Source of the DNA: Pectobacterium versatile
GTDB lineage: Bacteria > Pseudomonadota > Gammaproteobacteria > Enterobacterales > Enterobacteriaceae
Assembly: GCF_020166435.1 (NCBI RefSeq)
Contig: NZ_JAINZP010000014.1
Location: 24,267 to 88,266 of the forward strand
DNA length: 64,000 nt
Direction: 5' to 3'
How positions within the stretch are numbered: the stretch's first letter is position 1; every line of letters begins with the position of its first letter. This document shows positions 27,440 through 37,758 of this stretch, piece after piece. The notes under the pieces are model-generated. The model did no database searches and was not told where the DNA came from. It saw only the letters and a program-made list of their open reading frames with translations. The translations under genes were made by a program, and so were the position numbers.

Positions 27440-28543
27440 ATGCGGATTGCATCATTTTTCACTGTACTGCTGACGTTATTGACGCTGAATGTTGCGTCGG
27501 CAGAGAGAATTCGCGATCTGGTTAATATCCAGGGTGTACGTGATAATGCGTTGATTGGTTATGGCTTGGTTGTTGGCCTAGATGGTTCTGGTGACCAAAC
27601 TATGCAGACGCCGTTTACCACGCAAAGCTTAACCAACATGCTTTCCCAATTAGGGATAACTGTTCCTGCCGGAACCAACATGCAATTGAAAAACGTTGCT
27701 GCGGTAATGGTTACGGCCAATCTTCCTCCTTTTGGCCGAGCAGGACAAAATATTGACGTCGTCGTGTCTTCGCTCGGTAACGCGAAGAGCTTGCGAGGGG
27801 GGACGTTGTTAATGACCCCATTGAAAGGGGTAGATAATCAGGTATACGCTTTGGCTCAAGGGAACGTCTTGGTTGGCGGTGCCGGTGCTTCCGCTGGCGG
27901 GAGCAGTGTTCAGGTTAACCAGCTTGCCGGTGGACGAATCAGTAACGGTGCGGTTATTGAGCGAGAATTGCCTAGTACGTTCGGCGCATCAAATACGATT
28001 ACGCTGCAACTGAAAAATGACGATTTTTCAATGGCGCAGAAAGTGAGCGATGCAATCAATCGTTCTGGATATGGCGGTACTGCTACTCCGCTGGACTCTC
28101 GCACCATTCAGGTACTTGCTCCGCATGGTAATAGTTCCCAGGTCCGCTTTTTGGCTGATGTCCAGAACATTGAAGTCAATGTTGGTATTCAGGACGCCAA
28201 AGTTGTGATCAATTCTCGCACGGGTTCTGTTGTGATGAATCGTGATGTAACACTAGATAGTTGCGCTATCGCTCAGGGTAACCTTTCCGTGACGATTAAC
28301 CAGCAGGCTAACGTCAGCCAGCCTAATACACCATTTGGCGGTGGCCAGACGGTGGTGACTCCGCAAACAGAGATTTCGGTTCAGCAAGCGGGTGGCGCTT
28401 TACAACGAGTTAACTCTAGCGCCAATCTCAATAACGTCGTACGTGCTCTGAATTCCTTGGGGGCAACGCCAATGGAGCTGATGTCTATTCTACAGGCGAT
28501 GCAAAGTGCTGGCTGCTTGCGTGCCAAACTGGAAATTATCTGA
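27440..28543 (+). CDS. flgI: flagellar P-ring protein FlgI
   Basis: FlgI forms the periplasmic P ring. The frame is open from 27293, inside flgH, but the true start is ATG 27440 with AAGAGG ahead, giving a signal peptide ([21 protein letters not shown]) followed by [20 protein letters not shown]. The mature protein is conserved to its end, [10 protein letters not shown]. Length is 367 aa against 365 in E. coli. The stop shares one base with the flgJ start. Confidence 0.96.
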   Translation: MRIASFFTVLLTLLTLNVASAERIRDLVNIQGVRDNALIGYGLVVGLDGSGDQTMQTPFTTQSLTNMLSQLGITVPAGTNMQLKNVAAVMVTANLPPFGRAGQNIDVVVSSLGNAKSLRGGTLLMTPLKGVDNQVYALAQGNVLVGGAGASAGGSSVQVNQLAGGRISNGAVIERELPSTFGASNTITLQLKNDDFSMAQKVSDAINRSGYGGTATPLDSRTIQVLAPHGNSSQVRFLADVQNIEVNVGIQDAKVVINSRTGSVVMNRDVTLDSCAIAQGNLSVTINQQANVSQPNTPFGGGQTVVTPQTEISVQQAGGALQRVNSSANLNNVVRALNSLGATPMELMSILQAMQSAGCLRAKLEII

Positions 28544-29496
28544 TGAGTGATATGCAGACGCTGAATAACGCAGCCTATGATGCGCAGTCCCTGAATACGT
28601 TGAAGCGTGAAGTTTCAGGCAATCCTCAAAGCAAAGAGGGCATCAGGGCGGTTGCGCAACAAATGGAAGGCGTGTTTGTACAATTGATGATGAAAAGTAT
28701 GCGTTCTGCGATTCCGCAGGATGGGCTTTTCAACAGCGATCAGACGCGTCTGTATACCTCAATGTATGACCAGCAAATTGCTCAAGAGATCTCGACTAAG
28801 GGCAAGGGACTTGGGCTCGCGGATGTTATGGTTGAGCAATTGACCCGACAATCGCCAGATGCTACGGCGGCCAAAGCCGCTGTTCCATTAACCTTCGATG
28901 GTGATGTGCTTAAAAGCATGCCAACCGCGGCCGTGGAACAGATGGTACGTAAAGCGCTGCCCAAATTGCCCACTACGGGTTCAGCGTTGCCACTATCCAA
29001 TAGTAATTTTGTGTCTCAGATTTCCTTACCTGCTCAGATTGCCAGCCAACATAGCGGTATACCTCACCACCTTATCATCGCCCAGGCTGCGCTTGAATCT
29101 GGCTGGGGGCAGCGTGAAATCCCTACCGAAGACGGGCGCCCAAGTCATAATCTGTTCGGTATCAAAGCAGGCAGTAGCTGGAATGGGCCGACAACAGAAA
29201 TAACGACGACAGAGTATGAGCAGGGCGTGGCCAAAAAAGTAAAAGCCAGCTTCCGAGTGTACGATTCCTATATTGAGGCTATTGGCGACTATGTGAAATT
29301 GTTGACCAATAACCCACGCTATTCTGCTGTGATGAGCGCCGGAACGGCTGAGCAAGCAGCTCATGCGTTGCAAAAGGCGGGTTATGCGACCGACCCACAA
29401 TATGCCCAGAAGCTGGTTAGCATGATCCAGCAAATGAAGAGTTCTGGCGAGAAAGTGGCTAAAGCTTACACTCACGATTTGAGTCGGCTATTTTAA
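28543..29496 (+). CDS. flgJ: rod-cap and peptidoglycan hydrolase FlgJ
   Basis: FlgJ caps the growing rod and digests peptidoglycan so that the rod can pass. The 317-aa protein has the N-terminal cap domain (EGVFVQLMMKSMRSAIPQDG) and the C-terminal glucosaminidase domain from about residue 160, with the catalytic Glu in AALESGWGQREI and SHNLFGIKAG. The start overlaps the flgI stop. It closes the flgB operon; flgK has its own promoter. Confidence 0.97.
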   Translation: MSDMQTLNNAAYDAQSLNTLKREVSGNPQSKEGIRAVAQQMEGVFVQLMMKSMRSAIPQDGLFNSDQTRLYTSMYDQQIAQEISTKGKGLGLADVMVEQLTRQSPDATAAKAAVPLTFDGDVLKSMPTAAVEQMVRKALPKLPTTGSALPLSNSNFVSQISLPAQIASQHSGIPHHLIIAQAALESGWGQREIPTEDGRPSHNLFGIKAGSSWNGPTTEITTTEYEQGVAKKVKASFRVYDSYIEAIGDYVKLLTNNPRYSAVMSAGTAEQAAHALQKAGYATDPQYAQKLVSMIQQMKSSGEKVAKAYTHDLSRLF

Positions 29497-29505
29497 TTTT
29501 TTTAT

Positions 29506-29532
29506 TCAAGATTTGCGCTTCCTGACCGATAA
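29506..29532 (+). promoter_or_regulatory. sigma28 promoter of flgKL
   Basis: TCAAGATT-N11-ACCGATAA matches the consensus at 6/8 and 7/8 with exact spacing, about 90 bp before flgK. flgKL are class 3 (late) genes in E. coli, so this fits expectation. Confidence 0.8.
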
Positions 29533-29622
29533 AGTAATTAACTTATGTAGCGTATTTGCTGCTTTCAGCATTTGGTTAATCGCGCAGGGCGACAAGAACC
29601 TGTGTAAAAGGAACAACACCCT

Positions 29623-31317
29623 ATGTCCAATTTAATTAACACCGCGATGAGTGGCTTAAAAGGTGCACAGGTTGCGCTGAGTACAGTGAGTAACAACATT
29701 AGTAATCAGGCTGTTACTGGCTATAGTCGGCAGAATGCGATACTTGAGCAGGCTATTAGCAGCAGCACATCTGCTGGATATATTGGTAACGGTGTCAATG
29801 TTGTTAGCATTAATCGCCAATACAATGAATTTATCACCAATCAGCTGCGTGCTGCACAAACGACAAGCAGCTCGGTTTCTGCTTACTACGAGCAAATTTC
29901 CAAAATTGATAACCTACTCGCGAGTAGTACTACGAGCCTTTCATCAACAATACAAGGCTTCTTTTCAAACCTGCAGAACCTCACCAGCAATGCAGGCGAT
30001 TCGTCTACTCGTCAAACTGTACTGGGTAAAGCGGAAGGGCTGGTAAACCAATTTAAAGTTACAGATAAATATTTGCGTGACATGGACAGTGGTCTGAATA
30101 CACAGATTCAAAGTATTGTTGGCCAAGTGAACACGTATACCGATCAGATTGCGTCTTTAAATAACGAAATTACGAAGCTAATGGGCGCGAATAGCGGTAC
30201 GATGCCTAATGATTTGCTCGATCAGCGAGATCTTCTCGTCGATCAGCTTAATAAATTGGTCGGTGTTGATGTTACTGTTCAGGATGAGATTGTTTACAAT
30301 GTAGCATTGAAAAATGGTACCAGCCTAGTTCAGGCTGGTACGAGCAATCAGTTAGTAGCAATAGGTTCCAGTAGCGATCCTACTCGTCTTACTATCGGAT
30401 ATAAAGACCGGACAAATGATGTTGTCACGTTGAATGAAAGCACCTTAACCGGTGGCTCATTAGGCGGTTTGCTCTCTTTCCGTTCAGAGACTCTAGATGA
30501 GGCGCGTAATCAACTGGGGCAGTTAGCACTGGCATTCGCTGATGCATTTAATACTCAACATCAGGAAGGTTATGATCGTAATGGTGTTAAAGGTGGCGAT
30601 TTCTTCTCCTTTGGTAAGGCTGTTGTCCTGAATGACAGTAAAAATAGCGGCAACGCAGCATTAACACCATCTTATACTGATACTAAAGACGTGCAGGCAA
30701 CCAATTATTCGATTAAATATGATGGTAGTAATTGGCAAGTTACTCGTTTGTCTGATAATTCAAAATTTACAGCAACGGTAGACTCGTCTGACAACAGCCT
30801 GAATTTTGATGGCATCAAGATGGCTATCACAGGTACACCTGCAACAAACGACAGTTTTGTGCTCAAACCAGTTAATGACGTGATTATCGATATGTCAGTG
30901 GCTATTTCCGATCCGAATAAGATCGCTGCTGCATCCGTTAAGCTCGATGATGCGGGCAACCCAGTTGTTGATGGAAGCGGTAACCCTGTCTTTGGTGGTG
31001 TTAGCGATAATACTAACGCTAAGGCGTTGTTGGCGCTGCAGAATGAAAAAATCGTAGGTGGGAAGGCGAGTGTTTCTGGTGCATACGCCGGCTTGGTTGG
31101 GACGATTGGTAACCAGACCAGCACCTTGAAGATAAATAATACATCGCAGCAAAATGTTGTTAAGCAACTGACCGCAGAACAACAGTCCGTATCTGGCGTG
31201 AACTTAGATGAAGAGTACGGCGATCTGATGCGTTATCAGCAATACTATATGGCAAATGCTCAGGTCATCAAAACAGCACAATCCATATTTGATGCACTTT
31301 TAGCGGCCCGTAGCTAG
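29623..31317 (+). CDS. flgK: hook-filament junction protein FlgK
   Basis: FlgK (HAP1) is the first junction protein between hook and filament. The 564-aa protein has the rod/hook N-terminus LSTVSNNISNQAVTGYSRQN, a long variable middle, and the C-terminal region SGVNLDEEYGDLMRYQQYYM typical of FlgK. It is exported with FlgN as chaperone. AAAAGGAAC precedes the start. Confidence 0.97.
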   Translation: MSNLINTAMSGLKGAQVALSTVSNNISNQAVTGYSRQNAILEQAISSSTSAGYIGNGVNVVSINRQYNEFITNQLRAAQTTSSSVSAYYEQISKIDNLLASSTTSLSSTIQGFFSNLQNLTSNAGDSSTRQTVLGKAEGLVNQFKVTDKYLRDMDSGLNTQIQSIVGQVNTYTDQIASLNNEITKLMGANSGTMPNDLLDQRDLLVDQLNKLVGVDVTVQDEIVYNVALKNGTSLVQAGTSNQLVAIGSSSDPTRLTIGYKDRTNDVVTLNESTLTGGSLGGLLSFRSETLDEARNQLGQLALAFADAFNTQHQEGYDRNGVKGGDFFSFGKAVVLNDSKNSGNAALTPSYTDTKDVQATNYSIKYDGSNWQVTRLSDNSKFTATVDSSDNSLNFDGIKMAITGTPATNDSFVLKPVNDVIIDMSVAISDPNKIAAASVKLDDAGNPVVDGSGNPVFGGVSDNTNAKALLALQNEKIVGGKASVSGAYAGLVGTIGNQTSTLKINNTSQQNVVKQLTAEQQSVSGVNLDEEYGDLMRYQQYYMANAQVIKTAQSIFDALLAARS

Positions 31318-31348
31318 TTTGACCATTTAATAAAGAGGAATTGATACC

Positions 31349-32302
31349 ATGCGCTTAAGTACCAGCATGATATACCAGCAAAATATGCAAGGCATTATTA
31401 ATGGTCAGGCAACGTGGCAAAAAACAGGTGAGCAATTGTCAACTGGAAAGCGGGTTGTCAATCCATCAGATGATCCGATCGCGGCTGCGGGTGCAGTTAT
31501 GCTTGGTCAGGCACAATCAGAGAACGGTCAATATACGCTTGCACGTACATTTGCCAAACAAAGCATGTCCCTGGAAGAGTCTATTTTGGATAAGAGCGTT
31601 ACTACGATTACCAGTGCATTGACTGAGGTAATCAAAGGCGGCGGCGTTCTGAGTGATGACGATCGTAAATCGGTTGCGACTTCTCTGCGTGGAATGAAAG
31701 CTGAATTGCTCAATATGGCTAACAGCACTGATGGTAACGGCAATTATATTTTTTCTGGCTATGAGACAGACAATGTTCCTTTTGTTGAGGGGGCTACAGG
31801 TGTTGAGTATTTAGGCGGAAACCAAGCTATTTCACAACGGGTAGATGCGGCTCGAAATATGACGGTCAGCCATGTTGGTTCTTCTGTATTCAATGGAATA
31901 ACCGGTGACGCTCAAAAAGAACCAGATGGTAGTATTCAATCGGATTTATTTAAGACGTTGGATATTGCAATCAAATCTCTTGAAACGCCAATTGCAGATG
32001 CTGATGAGGCAACAAAAGCTAGTGTAGCTGCAGCGTTAGAGACAGCAAACCGTGGTTTAAAAAATTCGTTGAATAATATTTCAGCTGTCCGTGCAGAGTT
32101 AGGTATTCAGCTCAATGAAATTGATAACCTTGATGCAATTGGTAAAGATCGCGATGTAGCAAACAAAACGACATTATCACAATTGCAGGATACTGATTGG
32201 TATGACGCTATTTCGTCTTACATCATGCAGATGTCTTCTCTGCAGGCTTCCTATACAGCTTTTCAGAATATGCAGGGAATGTCGCTCTTCCAGATGAGAT
32301 AG
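31349..32302 (+). CDS. flgL: hook-filament junction protein FlgL
   Basis: FlgL (HAP3) joins FlgK to flagellin. The 317-aa length equals E. coli FlgL. It has a flagellin-like N-terminus (QLSTGKRVVNPSDDPIAAAGA) and the C-terminal LQASYTAFQNMQGMSLFQ. AAAGAGG precedes the start. A clear terminator follows 40 bp downstream. Confidence 0.97.
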   Translation: MRLSTSMIYQQNMQGIINGQATWQKTGEQLSTGKRVVNPSDDPIAAAGAVMLGQAQSENGQYTLARTFAKQSMSLEESILDKSVTTITSALTEVIKGGGVLSDDDRKSVATSLRGMKAELLNMANSTDGNGNYIFSGYETDNVPFVEGATGVEYLGGNQAISQRVDAARNMTVSHVGSSVFNGITGDAQKEPDGSIQSDLFKTLDIAIKSLETPIADADEATKASVAAALETANRGLKNSLNNISAVRAELGIQLNEIDNLDAIGKDRDVANKTTLSQLQDTDWYDAISSYIMQMSSLQASYTAFQNMQGMSLFQMR

Positions 32303-32342
32303 TAGTAATAGAAAATGCTTATCTATTCTACTTCACGGTTTG

Positions 32343-32369
32343 AATACGCTTAAACCGGGCGTATTTTTT
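32343..32369 (+). terminator. intrinsic terminator of flgKL
   Basis: AATACGC and GCGTATT enclose a 9-nt loop and run into TTTTTA. The last stem bases begin the T tract, as in a typical Rho-independent terminator. Confidence 0.8.
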
Positions 32370-32565
32370 AGGCGTGTCACTCTTTTCATTATATTGAATG
32401 GATGACATGCCATTTTTTATTCACTCTCATTCTGAATTCTCTCTGCTATTTTTTATATAACATTTGCCACTTCATCACATCGGTGCATGCTGCCGTTGAC
32501 CTGCTCTCCGTTGATTAATACACCGCGATGTTAGTAATGTCTTCATAAGCCACATGAGGACATCC

Positions 32566-32822
32566 CATGAAGAAGCGTTTTCCGACGAACAGATCATCAG
32601 TATCCTCCGCGAGGCCGAAGCCGGGGGGGCGGCCCGGGAACTCTGCCGCAAGCATGCTATTTCAGACGCCACCTTTTACACCTGGCGTTTGGCGGCATGG
32701 AAGCCCCCGAAGTAAAGCGACTCAAGTCCCTTGAAGAGGAGAACGCCCGTCTCAAGAAGCTACTCGCTGAAGCCATGCCGGATAAGGAGGCGCTTCAGGT
32801 GGCTCTGGGCCGAAAGTTCTGA
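32566..32822 (+). pseudogene. frameshifted orfA of the IS3-family element
   Basis: The helix-turn-helix protein should read MKKRF.DEQIISILREAEAG...ELCRKHAISDATFYTWR, then a leucine-zipper part SLEEENARLKKLLAEAM. The start ATG 32566 is out of frame with the rest after a one-base loss near 32580. A second shift and a small deletion follow TFYTWR near 32690. The C-terminal part continues to TGA at 32820-32822. Without a working OrfA the element is probably immobile. Confidence 0.75.
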
Positions 32823-32845
32823 CGACAGACCAGAAGCGGGAAGCC

Positions 32846-33679
32846 GTGGAAGTCATGTGTGAGGCAACGGATCTGTCGCAACGTCGTGCCTGCAGGCTGG
32901 CAGGTCTGTCCCTGTCAACCTGCCGTTATTCGGCTCAGTGTCCGGCTGCTGACTCGCAGCTATCTCTACGCATCACAGAGCTGGCACTTGAACGCCACCG
33001 CTTTGGTTACCGACGTATCTGGCAGCTTCTGCGGCGTGAAGGTCTTTGCGTTAATCACAAGCGGGTTTACCGCATCTATCACCTTAATGGCCTGAGCGTA
33101 AAACGCAGACGGCGGCGTAAAGGGCTAGCAACGGAGCGGCTTTCGCTTCTGCGCCCGAATGCACCTAACCTGACCTGGTCGATGGATTTTTTCATGGATG
33201 CACTCGGCAGCGGCCGCCGGATTAAGTGCTTTACCTGTGTGGATGATTTCACGAAGGAGTGCCTGACGATCACCACTGCATTCGGGATTACAGGCGTTCA
33301 GGTGACATGCATTCTGGACAAAATTGCGCTGTTTCGTGGCTATCCTGCGACGATAAGAACCGATCAGGGCCTAGAATTTACCTGCCGTGCGCTCGATCAA
33401 TGGATTTTTGAGTATGGTGTTGAGTTGCGCTTAATCCAGCCGGGTAAGCCAACTCAGAACGGATTTATTGAGAGCTTTAACGGCCGCTTTCGGGATGAAT
33501 ACCTGAATGAGCAGTGGTTCAGCGATATTCTTCATGCCCGGAAAATCATTAATGACTGGCGGCAGGACTATAACGAGTGCAGACCTCATTCATCACTGAA
33601 TTACCAGACATCATCTGAATTTGCAGCAGACTGGAGAAATGGAAAATTAGAAGGTAAACAAACCGACATTACTAACTGA
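32846..33679 (+). CDS. IS3-family transposase OrfB (DDE integrase domain)
   Basis: The 277-aa protein has an HTH_21-type region ([16 protein letters not shown]) and the rve integrase core. All three catalytic acids are visible: Asp in WSMDFFMD, Asp in IRTDQGLEF and Glu in [13 protein letters not shown]. The frame continues upstream across the orfA stop, as expected for programmed frameshift synthesis of an OrfAB fusion. OrfB is intact but lacks an intact OrfA partner in this copy. Confidence 0.85.
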   Translation: MEVMCEATDLSQRRACRLAGLSLSTCRYSAQCPAADSQLSLRITELALERHRFGYRRIWQLLRREGLCVNHKRVYRIYHLNGLSVKRRRRRKGLATERLSLLRPNAPNLTWSMDFFMDALGSGRRIKCFTCVDDFTKECLTITTAFGITGVQVTCILDKIALFRGYPATIRTDQGLEFTCRALDQWIFEYGVELRLIQPGKPTQNGFIESFNGRFRDEYLNEQWFSDILHARKIINDWRQDYNECRPHSSLNYQTSSEFAADWRNGKLEGKQTDITN

Positions 33680-33708
33680 TCGTTGTATCTAATACTGGGG
33701 GCAGGTCA

Positions 33709-33960
33709 AGACCACTGGGGATCTCGTCTGGGCCTGAGGCTTTGTAGTCCTTCAATACCATGTAAAGTAAACCAATTTATCCATCGACCGACGGATGAGC
33801 GAGCAGCGCAGAGCAGCCTGGCAACGTCTGCGACGGTCATCCCGCGAGGTCGCATCAGCATGGCAGTGAGCCGTCTGGCGTAATTTTTATCGCGTGTCTG
33901 CTGGATTTCTTTACGCATCAGTCGTCGTTCTTCATCAGGGATTACTGCTATGATCGGCAT
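33709..33960 (-). pseudogene. N-terminal remnant of an IS630-family transposase
   Basis: Reading leftwards from ATG 33960, the peptide starts MPIIAVIPDEERRLMRK and continues through a helix-turn-helix region with MTVADVARLLCAARSSVGRW, resembling the first 75-80 residues of enteric IS630-type transposases. It ends at the IS3-family right end. The catalytic DDE half is absent on either side. Sequence 33961-34030 is probably the outer end of this element. Confidence 0.7.
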
Positions 33961-34060
33961 AGCTCAGTCCGGTTGGTGATTTAGTGGTGTTTGGCGATTG
34001 ATCAGATCGCTCAACTTGGACTGAGTTCCCTTCAAGTGATCTATTATTACGCAAAGCTAT

Positions 34061-34846
34061 TTAGGAAGTTGACAACTGGCTAAGAATATCAGCGAGTAAA
34101 TCGAAAACCTCACTGAATAAATGTTCTGCGAAAGGGGGGATTAACGGAATTAATAAGCCTAGAGTCATGATCCCGACAGTGAGGGTAATTGGGAAGCCGA
34201 CAACAAATATTGAGAGTTGAGGTGCGACACGATTCAACATGCCTAATGCTAGGTTGATAGTTAGCAAGAGGGTTATGATAGGAAGTGCTAGCATCAAGCC
34301 GTTAATAAAAATTAGTCCACCGGCGCGCGCAAGCGCGAGAAAGGCATGACTATTAATAGGATTGGCGCTGACGGGCAGAGTATAGAAACTATCTGCTAAT
34401 AGAGAAATTAGCCAGAGATGACCGTCAAAGGTTAAAAACAGTAAAATTGCAAGAATATTTAGGAAACGAGCCACTACCTGCATATTCGGACCGCCCGTTG
34501 GATCAAAGAAGGTCGCAAAGGCAAGACCCATCTGTAAGCCAATGAGTTCGCCAGCATGACGAATAGCGGCAAATGCTAACTGCATTGACAGGCCGAGTGT
34601 AACGCCGATGAGAATTTGCTGTATTAGCAGCCATATGCCTGCGGCAGAAAAAATAGGCGTGGTGTTTAACGGCAAATAGGGTGCAACGAGCAAAGTAATC
34701 AGCACACCCAGACCAATTTTCACTCTATTACTTATTGCTCTTTCGTTAAAGACTGGTGCGGTACTGATTAACGCAAGAATTCGGACAAAAGGCCAGAAAA
34801 ACTGGCTAGCCCAATTCACCATGTCCCAACTGTTAAACGTCAGCAT
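34061..34846 (-). CDS. fliR: flagellar export gate protein FliR
   Basis: FliR is an inner-membrane subunit of the FliP-FliQ-FliR export gate. The 261-aa protein has about six hydrophobic helices and the family start with [22 protein letters not shown]. It is the last gene of the fliL operon, 2 bp after fliQ. IS remnants lie less than 50 bp beyond its stop but do not touch the frame. Confidence 0.96.
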   Translation of the reverse strand: MLTFNSWDMVNWASQFFWPFVRILALISTAPVFNERAISNRVKIGLGVLITLLVAPYLPLNTTPIFSAAGIWLLIQQILIGVTLGLSMQLAFAAIRHAGELIGLQMGLAFATFFDPTGGPNMQVVARFLNILAILLFLTFDGHLWLISLLADSFYTLPVSANPINSHAFLALARAGGLIFINGLMLALPIITLLLTINLALGMLNRVAPQLSIFVVGFPITLTVGIMTLGLLIPLIPPFAEHLFSEVFDLLADILSQLSTS

Positions 34847-34848
34847 GT

Positions 34849-35118
34849 TTACCCAATAATATTAGGTAACTGGCCGAATAGCGTACGCATATAATCCAGC
34901 ATAAGATTTAACATCCAAGGCCCTGCGATCACTAAGGTGAGGAAGACAGTTAGGATTTTAGGGATAAACGACAGTGTCATTTCGTTTATCTGGGTGGCGG
35001 CCTGTAAAAGGCTAATAGTCAGTCCGCTGAGCAGTGCTGCCATCAAGGGAGGGGCTGCAAGTGCCAATGCGATTTTCATTGCTTCATAGCCAAGCGCCAT
35101 CACCGATTCTGGTGTCAT
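34849..35118 (-). CDS. fliQ: flagellar export gate protein FliQ
   Basis: This small export gate subunit of 89 aa has two transmembrane helices and the family motif [19 protein letters not shown]. Length equals E. coli FliQ. It lies between fliP and fliR in the order conserved in enterics. Confidence 0.97.
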   Translation of the reverse strand: MTPESVMALGYEAMKIALALAAPPLMAALLSGLTISLLQAATQINEMTLSFIPKILTVFLTLVIAGPWMLNLMLDYMRTLFGQLPNIIG

Positions 35119-35138
35119 TGTCGCATTCCTCTATTCGT

Positions 35139-35915
35139 CTAACTATAAAAACTTTGGGCTAATGAGCCGAGTAGCAGTTGCCAGCCATCGACTAATACAA
35201 AAAGCATTAATTTAAAGGGCAAAGAAATTGTTGCCGGAGGAACCATCATCATCCCCAGCGCCATCAATACACTGGCAACGACGAGGTCGATAATTAGGAA
35301 AGGAATAAATACGGTGAAACCAATTTGGAAAGCTGTTTTCAGCTCACTTGTCACAAATGCGGGGAGAAGTACACGCATGGGCACCGCTTCAGGCCCCTGA
35401 ATCTCTGGAATTTCTGCCAGCCTGGTAAACAGGGCCAGATCGGTTTCCCGAGTCTGCCGCAGCATGAACTCACGTATAGGTTCTGCACCACGTTCGATAG
35501 CGACTTCCATGCTGATTCGATCCTGACTGAATGGAAGATAGGCTTCTTCATAAACGCGGTTTAATACCGGAGACATGACAAAGAATGTCAGAAAAAGCGT
35601 CAACCCTAACAATACTTGGTTCGGTGGCGCGGTTGGCGTGCCTAGCGCATTACGTAACAGGCTTAGTACAATGATGATACGGGTGAAGCTCGTCATCATT
35701 AGCAAGGCGGCAGGGAGAAACGTTAATGATGTGAGAAAAACCAGCGTTTGTACTGATAGCGTCCAGCTCTGCCCACCGTTAGGTAGCGGTTGCGTCACAA
35801 TTCCGGGGAGCTGTGCCCATACTGATGGTGCCATGAACAATAAACCGATGGCTAAACCATAGCACAGCGTGCGAGGCAAGGAGGTGATATGAAAATAATT
35901 AGGCAAGGTACTCAT
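35139..35915 (-). CDS. fliP: flagellar export gate protein FliP
   Basis: FliP is the main pore-forming gate subunit. The 258-aa protein has a cleavable signal peptide (to about AQLPG), then hydrophobic segments with the conserved [20 protein letters not shown] and [17 protein letters not shown]. It overlaps the fliO stop by 4 bp. Confidence 0.97.
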   Translation of the reverse strand: MSTLPNYFHITSLPRTLCYGLAIGLLFMAPSVWAQLPGIVTQPLPNGGQSWTLSVQTLVFLTSLTFLPAALLMMTSFTRIIIVLSLLRNALGTPTAPPNQVLLGLTLFLTFFVMSPVLNRVYEEAYLPFSQDRISMEVAIERGAEPIREFMLRQTRETDLALFTRLAEIPEIQGPEAVPMRVLLPAFVTSELKTAFQIGFTVFIPFLIIDLVVASVLMALGMMMVPPATISLPFKLMLFVLVDGWQLLLGSLAQSFYS

Positions 35916-36334
35916 TCCGATTTTTCCGGACGCTTTAAAACTTTCTTTAACAGTTGATTGAAATCTACCGGCTTGATATCGCCAGTGGAGGAACTGTCAT
36001 TGGTTGGTTGTGCTGGGAGTGTATGCAGCGGCGTGATTTGCTGAGCCGTAACACCTAACACTAGCCAAGTATTATCAACCTCTACAATAACGACTCGTTC
36101 ACGCTGCCCGACAGGACAACTGGACACCACTTTTAGCAACTTATTTTGCTTGGCTTGTGGGGCAAAGCCGAGTTTACGGGCAAGCCAAGCAATCAGTAGA
36201 ATAAACAATAAAATACCAGCAAGCACACTACCAACCTGCGTCAGTAACATACTGCCAGTAAGTGGTAGTTCAGTAACAAGAGTCGACTGTTGGCTTGCTA
36301 CTGAAGTAGGGGATGATACCAAGGCTGTTGTCAT
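35912..36334 (-). CDS. fliO: flagellar export accessory protein FliO
   Basis: FliO aids assembly of the FliP ring. The 140-aa protein has one transmembrane helix ([28 protein letters not shown]) followed by a cytoplasmic region with [24 protein letters not shown] in the family pattern. It shares one base with fliN and overlaps fliP by 4 bp. Confidence 0.94.
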   Translation of the reverse strand: MTTALVSSPTSVASQQSTLVTELPLTGSMLLTQVGSVLAGILLFILLIAWLARKLGFAPQAKQNKLLKVVSSCPVGQRERVVIVEVDNTWLVLGVTAQQITPLHTLPAQPTNDSSSTGDIKPVDFNQLLKKVLKRPEKSE

Positions 36335-36747
36335 TAACGACTCAGGCGGCGCATACGTTCAGATGGTGTAATGATGTCTGTAATACGAACACCATACTTG
36401 TCAGATACGACGACGACCTCACCTTGGGCGATCAGGTAGCCATTGATTAGAATATCAAGCGGTTCTCCTGCTAAGCCATCAAGTGCAACAACAGAACCTT
36501 GTGTTAGGCGCAGCAGCTCTTTTATCGTCATTTTAGTCCGACCAAGCTCAACGGTGAGTTTGACAGGAATATCCAATATAAGATCGATATCTTGGAGGGC
36601 ACCCAGCGGATCATGACCTTCTAGCGACTTAAAAATGCCTTCTGTTGTCGCGGCCGGTTTTTCTGCAGCCTGCTGCTCGTTAAATGCATCAGCCCACAGA
36701 TCGTCCACTGATTCCTTGTCGTCGGACGGTTTCTTGGTGTCACTCAT
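36334..36747 (-). CDS. fliN: flagellar switch protein FliN
   Basis: FliN is a C-ring component that also docks the FliH-FliI complex. The 137-aa length equals E. coli FliN. The C-terminal SpoA domain (DIPVKLTVELGRTKMTIKELLRL to RITDIITPSERMRRLSR) is preceded by an acidic linker. Its start overlaps fliM by 8 bp. Confidence 0.97.
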   Translation of the reverse strand: MSDTKKPSDDKESVDDLWADAFNEQQAAEKPAATTEGIFKSLEGHDPLGALQDIDLILDIPVKLTVELGRTKMTIKELLRLTQGSVVALDGLAGEPLDILINGYLIAQGEVVVVSDKYGVRITDIITPSERMRRLSR

Positions 36748-37753
36748 GGGGCTGTTCCTCGTTATCCAGAGAATTCAATATAGGGTTAATCAAATGTTCA
36801 ACACGTAGGGCATATTGCCCGTTCAATGTGCCATATTGGCTAGTCAATACAGGCACACCATCAACATGAGCAACGATTTTGTCAGGTTTGTCGATCGGTA
36901 ATACATCACCGGGCTGCAACTTCAGAATTTTGGACAGTCGCAGCGGAATATCAACAAAGCTTGCAACTAATTCCAATTCGGAATGTTGTACCTGTTTGGC
37001 TAGCGTGTCCCGCCAGCTCTGATCTTCCTGACGTGAGTTTTCCAATGGTGGATTCGCAAGCAGTTCACGCAGCGGTTCTATCATTGAAAAAGGAATACAG
37101 ATGTTAAATTCACCAGTTAGCGAACCTATTTCAACATGAAACGGCGTAGTAACAACAATATCATTAGGCGACGTTGTGATGTTGGTAAACTTGACCTGCA
37201 TTTCTGAACGCACGTATTCGATGTCAAGTTTATAAATTGCATTCCAAGCTTCACCATAGGCTTCCAGAGCCAAGCGTAACATACGCTTAACCACGCGCTG
37301 CTCTGTGTGGGTAAATTCGCGACCTTCGACTTTTGTCGGGAAGCGTCCATCACCACCGAAAAGGTTATCTACGGCGATAAACACCAAACTTGGCGAAAAT
37401 ACGAATAACGCAGTGCCACGTAGTGGTTTTAAATGAATAAGGTTCAGGTTTGTCGGTACCGGAAGATTCCTAGCAAACTCGTGATAAGGCTGGATCTTGA
37501 TTCCACCCACAGTAATGTCGGGGCTACGGCGCAACAGGTTAAACAATGCCATTCTAAATTGGCGCGCGAAACGCTCATTAATTATTTCTAATGCCTGTAA
37601 ACGCTCACGGATAACGCGTCGCTGAGTATTCGGATCATAGGGTTTAACATCCCCATCCGTTTTTGATGCCGCATTGGTGTCAGCATTGCTATCGCCGCTG
37701 TCGCCATTTAATAGTGCATCAATTTCTGCTTGTGAAAGAATACTATCGCCCAT
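36740..37753 (-). CDS. fliM: flagellar switch protein FliM
   Basis: FliM is the C-ring subunit that binds CheY-P. The 337-aa protein has the N-terminal CheY-P-binding peptide (SILSQAEIDALLNG), the middle CheC-like domain with FGGDGRFPTKVEGREFTHTE, and a C-terminal SpoA domain that pairs with FliN. It lies 5 bp after fliL. Confidence 0.97.
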   Translation of the reverse strand: MGDSILSQAEIDALLNGDSGDSNADTNAASKTDGDVKPYDPNTQRRVIRERLQALEIINERFARQFRMALFNLLRRSPDITVGGIKIQPYHEFARNLPVPTNLNLIHLKPLRGTALFVFSPSLVFIAVDNLFGGDGRFPTKVEGREFTHTEQRVVKRMLRLALEAYGEAWNAIYKLDIEYVRSEMQVKFTNITTSPNDIVVTTPFHVEIGSLTGEFNICIPFSMIEPLRELLANPPLENSRQEDQSWRDTLAKQVQHSELELVASFVDIPLRLSKILKLQPGDVLPIDKPDKIVAHVDGVPVLTSQYGTLNGQYALRVEHLINPILNSLDNEEQPHE

Positions 37754-37758
37754 AATGG

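Larger units (their letters stand above)
32497..33708 (+). mobile_element. IS3-family element, IS407-like
   Basis: Terminal sequences TGACCTGCTCTCC (left) and, as the inverted right end, TGACCTGCCCCCAG bound a 1212-bp segment holding orfA and orfB. The length and TGACCTGC-type ends fit the IS407 group as remembered. The flanking 4-mers, CCGT and AGAC, do not form a target duplication. The right end abuts an IS630-family fragment whose other half is missing, so DNA was lost after or during insertion. Confidence 0.8.
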
